NCBI GenBank assembly: GCA_024707225.1
Contig: JANQAE010000001.1
Coordinates: forward strand, 1,426,001 to 1,490,000
Reading direction: 5' to 3'
Length of the DNA: 64,000 nucleotides
DNA from: Dokdonella sp.
GTDB taxonomy: Bacteria > Pseudomonadota > Gammaproteobacteria > Xanthomonadales > Rhodanobacteraceae
The position numbers and the translations under genes are program-made. The notes under the pieces were generated by a model that was not told the origin of the DNA, made no database searches, and saw only the letters and a list, made by a program, of their open reading frames with translations. Positions 1-6,775 of the stretch are shown in pieces (position 1 is the first letter of the stretch; each line of letters starts with the position of its first letter).

Positions 1-804
1 CAGGTCCGCCAGCGCCGCCGCGTCGATGCGGCCGCGCAGCTCGGCCAGCGCCGCCATGCGCGCCGGCAGATCGGCCGGCGGCTCGCCGCCGTCGAACAGG
101 GCGCCGAGTACGGCCTCGCCGGCGCCGACCAGTTCGGTCGCGTCGGCCAGCGCCCCGCGCGTCATCTCGACGTTGTTGCGCACGTAGCCGAGCGGCGTGT
201 TGATCTCGTGCACCAGGCCCGCGACCATCTGGCCGAGCGAGGCCATCTTCTCGGACTGGATCAGCTGCAGCTGCGAGGCGCGCACGCGATCGTAGGCGGC
301 CTGCAGCTCGCGGTTGCGCTGCGCCAGGCGCGCATCCATCGCGCGCAGCACGTCGAGCACGACACCGGTGCCGAGGTAGGCGCCGTCCGCATCGGTCAGG
401 ATGAAGTCCTCGGTGATCGGGCTGCGCACGTGCTCGGCGATCAGGCGTGCCGCGTCCTGGATCGGCGTGGCGACCGGCAGTACCAGGACCTCGCGGTTGG
501 CCATCTCCCCGATCGGGCGCCGGCCGAAGATCTCGCGCCCGTACGGCATCAGGAAGATGCGCATCAGCGCGTAGCGGCTGATCGCGCCGACCGGCCGGCC
601 CTCGTGCACGATCGGCAGCGACAGCAGGCCTTCGTGGCGCGCATCGAGCATGTGATCGGCCACTGCAGCGACCGGCGTATCGACGCCGAGCGCAGCGGTG
701 CGGCGCAGCAGGGCCGACAGGCCAGGCGGCTGTGCGGCCTGTGGCGGCCCGGCCGCCGCGGTCGTGGCGGCGGCATCGCTGGATGGAAGAGGATTGGACG
801 CCAT
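1..804 (-). CDS. Sensor histidine kinase with N-terminal CBS-pair region, partial (C-terminus outside window)
   Basis: The frame is open from an ATG at 804 to the window edge (268 codons), so the ATP-binding domain is not visible. Residues about 40-160 read as a CBS-domain pair (DHMLDARHEGLLSLPIVHEG, then a second half ending ILTDADGAYLGTGVVLDVL). A coiled linker (LAQRNRELQAAYDRVRASQL) leads to a HisKA H-box with phospho-acceptor His about 199 in GLVHEINTPLGYVRNN. No membrane segment precedes it, so it looks cytoplasmic. The CBS pair suggests sensing of an adenine nucleotide or similar ligand (inference). It is divergent from the CadC-like regulator at 1003. The start is supported by codon use but has only a weak ribosome-binding site. 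Confidence 0.85.
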   Translation of the reverse strand, partial: MASNPLPSSDAAATTAAAGPPQAAQPPGLSALLRRTAALGVDTPVAAVADHMLDARHEGLLSLPIVHEGRPVGAISRYALMRIFLMPYGREIFGRRPIGEMANREVLVLPVATPIQDAARLIAEHVRSPITEDFILTDADGAYLGTGVVLDVLRAMDARLAQRNRELQAAYDRVRASQLQLIQSEKMASLGQMVAGLVHEINTPLGYVRNNVEMTRGALADATELVGAGEAVLGALFDGGEPPADLPARMAALAELRGRIDAAALADL

Positions 805-963
805 GAAGAACCCCGAGCGCGGGCGCGCGACAGCCGGCGGCCCGCTGCCCGCCCCCTGATCGGTCGGTGCATTGCAGATGTGCAACGCCCAGCATGACCT
901 GCTTGCGCGAAAGCCGTGTGACAGACGCGATGCCGCGCACACGCGATCGGCCGGCCGCGCTTC

Positions 964-969
964 TATACT
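964..969 (+). promoter_or_regulatory. Candidate -10 element upstream of CadC-like regulator
   Basis: TATACT lies 34 bases before the ATG at 1003 in an otherwise GC-rich divergent intergenic region. No convincing -35 is seen at the usual spacing, so this is a weak call based on the hexamer and position alone. Confidence 0.35.
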
Positions 970-1002
970 GCCGCGGGGCCGGGACGACCCGGCGGGGGAT
1001 GC

Positions 1003-3045
1003 ATGTCGCAACCGGTTCGGGACAATCTGGTCTTCGACGCGGTGGTCGTCGATTTCGCCGGCCGCCGCGTCTCGCGCGCCGGCGTCGAGCAGCCGCTGGA
1101 GCCCAAGGCGTTCGCGGTGCTCGCGCTGCTGACCGCGGCTCCCGGGCGCGCGTTCACGCGCGAGGAAATCCTCGATGCGGTCTGGGGCCACCGCCACGTG
1201 ACGCAGGGCGTGCTGAACCGCGTCATGAGCCTGCTGCGCCAGGCGCTCGGCGAGGACGCGCAGCATCCGCGCCGGCTGCACACCGTCCACGGCGTCGGCT
1301 ACCGGTTCGAGCTGCCCGACGCGGACGCCGGAACCGATGCCGGCATCGCGACGCACCGCGATCAGAGCGAGGCGGGCGATACCGCGTTGCGATCCGCGCC
1401 GGCATCGCCACCGGTACCGGCCGCTGCGCGGCCGGACCGCGCGCGCCGGCCGTGGCTCGGCGCCGCAGCGGCCGTGCTGCTGGCCGTCGCGGCACTCGCG
1501 TGGTGGTCGCGTCAGCCCGCCACGCCTACGGCGGCGGTCGCCGGCTCGCCGTCGGCATCGCAGCGGCCGTCGCTGGCGGTGCTGCCGTTCGCCGACCTGT
1601 CGCAGTCGCGCGATCAGCAGTACCTGGCCGACGGCCTCGCCGAGGACATCCTGCATCAGCTGGCGCAGTCGCCGGCGCTGCGCGTGATCGGACGTACCTC
1701 GAGCTTCTCGTTCAGGGACAGCCGTGAGGATCTGCGCAGCATCGGCCGCGCGCTCGATGCGGCATATCTGCTCGAAGGCAGCGTGCGCCGCGACGCCGAC
1801 CGCCTGCGCGTGACCGCGCAGATGATCCGCGCCGACGACGGCAGTCATCTATGGTCGCGGACCTATGCCCGCGAACTGCGCGACGTCTTCGCGGTGCAGG
1901 CCGAGGTCGCCGCCGACGTCGCACAGGCGCTCAGCGTCACGCTCGACGTCGCGCGCTTCAGCCGCGAACGCGGCGGCACCACCGACGTCGACGCCTACGA
2001 GCGCTTCCTGCGCTGGCGCAGCATCGGCATGCGCGGACAGTTCGATGCCGAACACGATCGCGAGCGCCTGCGGCTGGCGCGCGAGATGGTCGCGATCGAT
2101 CCGCACTGCGCGCTGTGCTGGGACGCCTTGGCGCGCTCGCTGGCTGCCGTCGCCGACGACCTCAACGAGGCACAGGCCGGCGCGCTGCGCGAGGAAGCAG
2201 ACCAGGCCCGCGACCGCATCGCGCGCATCGCGCCCGACAGCTGGATCGCGCAGCGCGACCGCGCCAATGCACTGTGGCGCGAGGGCCGCCGCGCCGATGC
2301 GCTGACGCTGGCCGGACGCCTCGCAGCCGCCGGTCCGCCGACGCACGAACGGGTCTGGGACTACACGTTCATGACCTATGCGATGGGTCATCTCGACCAG
2401 ACCACGGCCCTGGTCGAACAGGTCCGCGCGAACGATCCGATGCTGCTGTACCTCTCGCGCGACCTGCAGTACGACTACACCGCCAGCCGCCGCTATGCCG
2501 ACGCCGAGGCCGAGTACCTGCGCGGCCGGACGCTCGAGGGCAGCCAGCAGTCGCCCGACTTCCTCGCGTTCTGCCGCCAGCTCGCCGGCAAGCGCGCCGG
2601 CGGGCCGGATCGGCTGCGCGAGCTGCACGCCCGGCTGTTGCAGACGGCCGGGTTCGACACGCCGTTCTTCCGCGATCTCGGCGCCGCGCTCGACGATCGC
2701 GACGCGATGCGGGGCCTGGTGCGCCGCGCGCTGGCCGACCCGGCCTACGGCGGCGGCATCCGCGCCGCCGATACCTGGACCGGCATCGCCGATGCGCTCG
2801 GCGATGCGGACCTCGCCGTCGCCGGGATACGCGCCACGCTGGAGAGCGCCGAAGGTTTCGCTCGAGGTGCCATGCCGCAGCGCTTCTATGTCGCGCTCTG
2901 GAACGCCCCGTACTCCGATGTGCGCGCGCACCCGGACTTCAAGCGGCTGCTGATCGAGACCGGCGTCGCCGACTACTGGCGGCAGACCGGCCGCTGGGGC
3001 GATGGCTGCGAGCCGGTCGGTGCGGAAGATTTTCGTTGTCGCTGA
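1003..3045 (+). CDS. CadC-like winged-helix transcriptional regulator with TM segment, TolB-like domain and TPR region
   Basis: 680 aa. Residues about 8-103 form an OmpR/PhoB-type winged helix (PKAFAVLALL, then REEILDAVWG and the wing HTVHGVGYRFE). A single membrane helix follows at about 149-168 (WLGAAAAVLLAVAALAWW). Residues about 187-305 match the TolB-like domain seen in this protein class (SLAVLPFADLSQSRDQQYLADG, then AAYLLEGSVRRDADRLRVTA), followed by helical TPR-like sequence. The arrangement is that of one-component membrane-bound regulators: cytoplasmic DNA-binding head and periplasmic sensor. Ligand and targets cannot be read from sequence. An ATG at 999 is out of frame. The ATG at 1003 is chosen because a G-rich Shine-Dalgarno run (994-998) sits just upstream. 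Confidence 0.85.
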   Translation: MSQPVRDNLVFDAVVVDFAGRRVSRAGVEQPLEPKAFAVLALLTAAPGRAFTREEILDAVWGHRHVTQGVLNRVMSLLRQALGEDAQHPRRLHTVHGVGYRFELPDADAGTDAGIATHRDQSEAGDTALRSAPASPPVPAAARPDRARRPWLGAAAAVLLAVAALAWWSRQPATPTAAVAGSPSASQRPSLAVLPFADLSQSRDQQYLADGLAEDILHQLAQSPALRVIGRTSSFSFRDSREDLRSIGRALDAAYLLEGSVRRDADRLRVTAQMIRADDGSHLWSRTYARELRDVFAVQAEVAADVAQALSVTLDVARFSRERGGTTDVDAYERFLRWRSIGMRGQFDAEHDRERLRLAREMVAIDPHCALCWDALARSLAAVADDLNEAQAGALREEADQARDRIARIAPDSWIAQRDRANALWREGRRADALTLAGRLAAAGPPTHERVWDYTFMTYAMGHLDQTTALVEQVRANDPMLLYLSRDLQYDYTASRRYADAEAEYLRGRTLEGSQQSPDFLAFCRQLAGKRAGGPDRLRELHARLLQTAGFDTPFFRDLGAALDDRDAMRGLVRRALADPAYGGGIRAADTWTGIADALGDADLAVAGIRATLESAEGFARGAMPQRFYVALWNAPYSDVRAHPDFKRLLIETGVADYWRQTGRWGDGCEPVGAEDFRCR

Positions 3046-3170
3046 TTGGGTTCGGCTTGCTCGCGCCGACCATTCAGCGGACATCCTCATATTTCCGGAA
3101 TATTTCCTATCCTGATGGAAAGCTCCGGTGCTCGCGCACGGTGCGCAGAACGACCTCGACAGCAGTTTCA

Positions 3171-3231
3171 ATCAGATTTTCTGATATTTGACTTTTATCT
3201 CAATACCGAATAAAAGCAATCTATCAGATTG
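3171..3231. promoter_or_regulatory. Two palindromic operators flanking the hipBA promoter
   Basis: ATCAGA-TTT-TCTGAT (3171-3185) and CAATCT-ATC-AGATTG (3217-3231) are both perfect dyads with a 3-nt centre, and both contain the element ATCAGATT. They bracket the putative promoter inside an AT-rich island (about 3085-3240) that stands out from the GC-rich surroundings. HipB-type antitoxins repress their own operon through paired inverted repeats, so these are the obvious candidate binding sites (inference). Confidence 0.6.
3188..3216 (+). promoter_or_regulatory. Candidate sigma-70 promoter of hipBA
   Basis: TTGACT (3188-3193), a 17-nt spacer and TAAAAG (3211-3216). The expected transcription start falls inside the second palindrome, which would let a bound antitoxin block initiation. 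Confidence 0.5.
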
Positions 3232-3245
3232 AATGGTAGAACGTC

Positions 3246-3503
3246 ATGTCCGCTCGACAGACGCTGAGGACCCCCGACCAGCTCGGCCTCGTGCTGCAGG
3301 CCGCGCGCAAGGCGCGCAAGCTCTCGCAGACCGCGCTGGCCGCGCGCATCGGCCTCAGCCAGTCGCGCGTATCGCAACTGGAACAGCATGCCGGTGAGCT
3401 GAGCGTGGATCAGTTGCTGGCCTGGAGCGCCGCGCTGGATCTGAAGCTCACGATCGGCACGCGCGAGGCGATCGCCGAGGCCCGGCACGACGCGGAGTGG
3501 TGA
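3246..3503 (+). CDS. hipB: HipB-type XRE-family antitoxin
   Basis: 85 aa, a small Cro/cI-type helix-turn-helix protein. The HTH spans about residues 28-60 (SQTALAARIGLSQSRVSQLE). The length and the gene directly downstream fit a HipB antitoxin, which binds and neutralises HipA and represses the operon. The stop codon is separated from the hipA GTG by one base, so translation is probably coupled. The two upstream dyads are likely its operators. Confidence 0.88.
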   Translation: MSARQTLRTPDQLGLVLQAARKARKLSQTALAARIGLSQSRVSQLEQHAGELSVDQLLAWSAALDLKLTIGTREAIAEARHDAEW

Positions 3504-3504
3504 A

Positions 3505-4848
3505 GTGGGCCGCCGCTCGCACAGCCGGCATCTGTCGGTCTGGCTCAACGGCCGCCGCGCGGCGACCTGGACGCTCGCCCGCCGCGGCGACACGCAGCTC
3601 CGGTACGACGAGACCTGGGTGCGGTCGCGCTACGGCCGGCCGCTGTCGCTGTCGCTGCCGTTCAATCTGCAGAACCGGCCGCTCGAGGGCGACCGCGTCC
3701 GTCACTACTTCGACAACCTGCTGCCCGACAGCGAGGCGATCCGCACGCGCGTCGCCGAGCGCTTTCGCACCGGATCGGTCGAGCCGTTCGACCTGCTGAG
3801 GGCGATCGGACGCGACTGCGTCGGCGCCGTGCAGCTGCTCGACGAGGACGAGACGCCCGACGGCTACGACCGCGTCGAGGGCACGCCGCTGACGGAGGAC
3901 GACATCGAGCGCGCGATGGGCGACGCGCTCACGCCCGGCCGTTTCGCCGCCGCGCACGATGCCGATTCGGACTTCCGCATCTCGCTGGCCGGCGCGCAGG
4001 AGAAAACCGCACTGCTGCGATGGAACGATCGCTGGCTGCGTCCGCTCGGCTCGACGCCGACCACGCACATCCTCAAGCTGCCGCTCGGCCTGGTCGGCGG
4101 CCGGCAGGCCGATTTCACGACCTCGGTCGACAACGAATGGCTGTGCCTGCGCCTGCTCGCGGCCTACGGCCTGGACGTGGCCCGGGCCGAGATCGCCACG
4201 TTCGGCCGACGGCGCGTCCTCGTCGTCGAGCGTTTCGATCGGCGGATCTCGCCCGACGGGCGGTGGATCCAGCGCCTGCCGCAGGAGGACTTCTGCCAGG
4301 TCGAGAACTGTCCGCCGCTGCGCAAGTACGAGAGCGACGGCGGACCCGGCCTGCGCGTGCTGTTCGAGCGGCTGCGGCAATCGGAACAGGCCGAGGCCGA
4401 CGCGCGCACGTTGATGACGGCGCAGATTCTGTTCTGGCTGCTGCGCGCGCCCGACGGCCATGCCAAGAACTTCAGCATCCGGCTGCTGCCGGCCGGTCGC
4501 TTCCATCTGACGCCGCTTTACGACGTGATGTCGGCCTATCCGGTGCTCGGCGAAGGTCCGAACCGGTGGTCGCCGCATCGCACGCGTCTGGCGATGGCGC
4601 TGCTCGGAAAGAACCGGCACTACCTGATGCACACGATCCAGCGCCGGCACTTCAACAGCACCGCGCGCCTCGTCGGCTACGGCGACTCGGCCGAACCGCT
4701 GATCGAGGCGATCCTCGCCCGGACGCCCGCGGCGATCGACGAAGTGCAGGCCAGCCTGCCGCCCGGCTTCTCCGCCGAGGTCGCCGACTCGATCCTCGGC
4801 GGACTGCGGCGCGCGGTCGGCGCTCTGGCGGCAATGCCGGCCGCGTAG
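3505..4848 (+). CDS. hipA: HipA-type serine/threonine kinase toxin
   Basis: 447 aa, close to the family length. The N-terminal HipA couple domain has the hallmark PFNLQNRPLEGDRVRHYFDN and LLPDS. The kinase body carries the ATP-loop-like ISLAGAQEKTALL, the VERFDR segment, the LPQEDFCQ motif, a catalytic loop DGHAKNFSI with its Asp, and a metal-binding Asp in LTPLYDVMSAYP. No key motif is missing, so it should be active. HipA toxins phosphorylate glutamyl-tRNA synthetase or related targets and cause growth arrest and persistence (family knowledge). The GTG start one base after hipB is chosen because it keeps the whole N-terminal domain. Confidence 0.9.
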   Translation: MGRRSHSRHLSVWLNGRRAATWTLARRGDTQLRYDETWVRSRYGRPLSLSLPFNLQNRPLEGDRVRHYFDNLLPDSEAIRTRVAERFRTGSVEPFDLLRAIGRDCVGAVQLLDEDETPDGYDRVEGTPLTEDDIERAMGDALTPGRFAAAHDADSDFRISLAGAQEKTALLRWNDRWLRPLGSTPTTHILKLPLGLVGGRQADFTTSVDNEWLCLRLLAAYGLDVARAEIATFGRRRVLVVERFDRRISPDGRWIQRLPQEDFCQVENCPPLRKYESDGGPGLRVLFERLRQSEQAEADARTLMTAQILFWLLRAPDGHAKNFSIRLLPAGRFHLTPLYDVMSAYPVLGEGPNRWSPHRTRLAMALLGKNRHYLMHTIQRRHFNSTARLVGYGDSAEPLIEAILARTPAAIDEVQASLPPGFSAEVADSILGGLRRAVGALAAMPAA

Positions 4849-4894
4849 CGGCGAGGAGCGACCGCACCTCCCCCGCAACGCCGGCTCGAGCGCC

Positions 4895-5818
4895 TCACCG
4901 CATCGTCAGGACGTAGACGCCGATCGTGCCGGTCGACTGCGACGTGCTGGCGAAATTGCACGCACGTATCGTCACCAGACCCGTGCTCGGGACGCGCAAG
5001 GGCTGGATCAGGATGTTCTGCGGCAGCGCAGCGGCCGACTGCAGATTGAACAACACGATGTCGTTGACCTCGGCGCCGCCGACGCTGAGGTCGTAGTCGC
5101 GGCAGGTACTGGCGGGCAGATTGAGGGCGATCGCGCCATTGCTGTAACCGCCGGCGATCTTGCCGCGCGTGACGCTGTCGCTGGCGATCGCCGCGGTGAT
5201 GACCGCTCCGCTGGCGATCTTGTCCGCGGTGACCGCGTCGTTCGCCAGTTCCGAGGTGCCGACGGCGCTCGCGGCGATCTTCGACGAGCTGACCGAATCG
5301 GCCGCCAGCTTGCTGTTGCTGACCGCGCCGAACGCGATCTTCGCGCCGACGACGGCGCCGTCGCGCAGCGTCGGGTTCGGATAGGTCCCGGCCAGATCGC
5401 CGCCGGCCGCGCCGCCGATGCCGCCGCTCAGCGTGAACTGCGACACCGGCGCGGTCGCGACCGCCTGCCGCGGCAGCATCGGCGTGCCCTCGACGGTGAC
5501 CTGCAGGTACAGCTGCGTGCCGGTGAACGCGCCCGGAAAGCTCAACGAGACGCTGAACAGGCCGTCACTGACCGGGAAGTCCGCCTCGGTGATCGTCGCG
5601 CCGACCTGGTTGCCGCCGTCGGGCGCGTCGAACAACGCGAACGTCAGATCGAACGCGCCATTGGCCGGCGCCCCGGACTGTTCCAGCCGCCCCTGATAGA
5701 CGAAGTCCGGCAACTGCGGATCGGCAGCGGCCGGGGCGGCGATTGCCATCGCGATCGACGCCAAAGCCGCATGCAGGACAACGAGCGGCAGACGCCGCAG
5801 ATCGACGAACCGGTTCAT
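4895..5818 (-). CDS. Secreted protein with seven decapeptide repeats (tail-fibre-like)
   Basis: 307 aa with a signal peptide (VVLHAALASIAMAIAAPAAA, cleavage near 32). Residues about 35-120 are a beta-rich domain starting DFVYQGRLEQSGAPANGAFD and ending LPRQAVATAPVS, the type seen next to phage-tail-fibre-like regions. GDLAGTYPNPTL at about 140-151 leads into a strict ten-residue repeat at 154-223. The C-terminal about 80 residues (CRDYDLSVGG, then TIGVYVLTMR) look like a small beta domain. The start ATG overlaps the stop of the upstream gene in TGATG, so the two are translationally coupled. Role unknown; a surface or extracellular structural protein is likely. It lacks the DGF/DDF tail seen on its partner. 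Confidence 0.7.
   Translation of the reverse strand: MNRFVDLRRLPLVVLHAALASIAMAIAAPAAADPQLPDFVYQGRLEQSGAPANGAFDLTFALFDAPDGGNQVGATITEADFPVSDGLFSVSLSFPGAFTGTQLYLQVTVEGTPMLPRQAVATAPVSQFTLSGGIGGAAGGDLAGTYPNPTLRDGAVVGAKIAFGAVSNSKLAADSVSSSKIAASAVGTSELANDAVTADKIASGAVITAAIASDSVTRGKIAGGYSNGAIALNLPASTCRDYDLSVGGAEVNDIVLFNLQSAAALPQNILIQPLRVPSTGLVTIRACNFASTSQSTGTIGVYVLTMR
5150..5359 (-). repeat. Seven tandem 30-bp coding repeats (decapeptide xxVxx[AS]KIAx)
   Basis: Residues 154-223 of the secreted protein divide into seven exact-length decapeptides: GAVVGAKIAF, GAVSNSKLAA, DSVSSSKIAA, SAVGTSELAN, DAVTADKIAS, GAVITAAIAS, DSVTRGKIAG. Position 3 is always Val and position 9 always Ala; position 8 is Ile or Leu. 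Confidence 0.85.
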
Positions 5819-6141
5819 CACTGGCACTCCTGAAAGCCATCGTGAAAGATCGCGTCGCGCGGCGTCGCAGCCGTCGCCGCGGTGAAGCCGGCCGTCACCG
5901 CGTAGTCGCCGCCGCTCGCGCGCCCGGCCACGGGCTCGCCGAGCGTCGAATGCAGCGCGAGACAGCCGCCGCCCGAACGACTGACACCGCCGCCGCTGAC
6001 GATCGCCTGCGCGGTGATCTGCTGGCTGCCGGCCTGGGGCGCGAGCAGGAGCACGCCGGCCGCGAACACCGATCGGGCCAGGGTAATGGCCTGCCTGCGC
6101 CGCCCTGCCCGGCTCCGTCTCGAGACGATCCAGCTGTTCAT
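5818..6141 (-). CDS. Small secreted protein with C-terminal IFHDGF tail
   Basis: 107 aa. The ATG at 6141 has a strong Shine-Dalgarno (GGGAGG, 7 nt upstream); longer in-frame starts lack one. A basic start (SRRSRAGRRRQAIT) precedes a hydrophobic signal segment (LARSVFAAGVLLLAPQAGS). The mature part has the pattern ITAQAIVSGGGVSRSGGGCL, then LGEPVAGRASGGDYAVTAGF, typical of small exported proteins of this bacterial group. It ends in DAIFHDGFQECQ, related to the tails of the CSLREA protein and the subtilase in this window. The TGATG overlap couples it to the decapeptide-repeat protein, so the two probably act together. Function not recognised. Confidence 0.7.
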   Translation of the reverse strand: MNSWIVSRRSRAGRRRQAITLARSVFAAGVLLLAPQAGSQQITAQAIVSGGGVSRSGGGCLALHSTLGEPVAGRASGGDYAVTAGFTAATAATPRDAIFHDGFQECQ

Positions 6142-6354
6142 TCTTACCTCCCGCGGTATGAGCCTTCGGGGGCTCGGCGCAGCCGAGTTGCATCGGCAAA
6201 CCGCGCGACGAATCGGCCCCCGCCTCCGGCACAACACGAGAAAGAGCAGATGCAGGGGCCAAGAGGACTGCAAGGTGGGCGTTGGACGTTTCAGGTCGTA
6301 CGCCGCCGGAAGGCGAAGCCCGCGACGATCGACGCTGGCCTGATTGAGGACGAT

Positions 6355-6775
6355 GTTTCAAACCACGCGCCGACGCGGGGCGCGACCTGTCACCGGCACT
6401 GACGTCGTACGTGCCGGACGGGTTTCAATCCACGCGCCCACGCGGGGCGCGACTGGCAGGACCCGGCGAGCCTGGTCAAGGCGAACCCGTTTCAATCCAC
6501 GCGCCCACGCGGGGCGCGACATCGTCGTGCGCGCTGGGTCCTCGACACCGACGTTTCAATCCACGCGCCCACGCGGGGCGCGACCGTCCGTCAACAACAA
6601 AACGCTCAACGACGCCCTGTTTCAATCCACGCGCCCACGCGGGGCGCGACACCAGCCAGGCGGCGAAGGCCGGAGGTGTTGCCTCGTTTCAATCCACGCG
6701 CCCACGCGGGGCGCGACCGCTCGGCGGCTTCCAGGTAGCGGACTCCGTCTAAGTTTCAATCCACGCGCCCACGCG
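6355..6775 (-). CRISPR. Type I-C-like CRISPR array, 7 repeats / 6 spacers, truncated at its leader side
   Basis: On the + strand the 32-nt repeat begins GTTTCAATCC and ends GGGGCGCGAC; read on the minus strand it ends ATTGAAAC, the type I-C style. Repeat starts: 6355 (degenerate, two mismatches), 6422, 6489, 6553, 6619, 6686 and 6753. Spacer lengths are 35, 35, 32, 34, 35 and 35 nt. The degenerate copy at 6355 marks the leader-distal end, so transcription is on the minus strand and the leader should lie above 6775. There the seventh repeat is cut after 23 nt and runs straight into cas3 coding sequence, so the leader and at least part of a repeat are gone. Confidence 0.97.
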
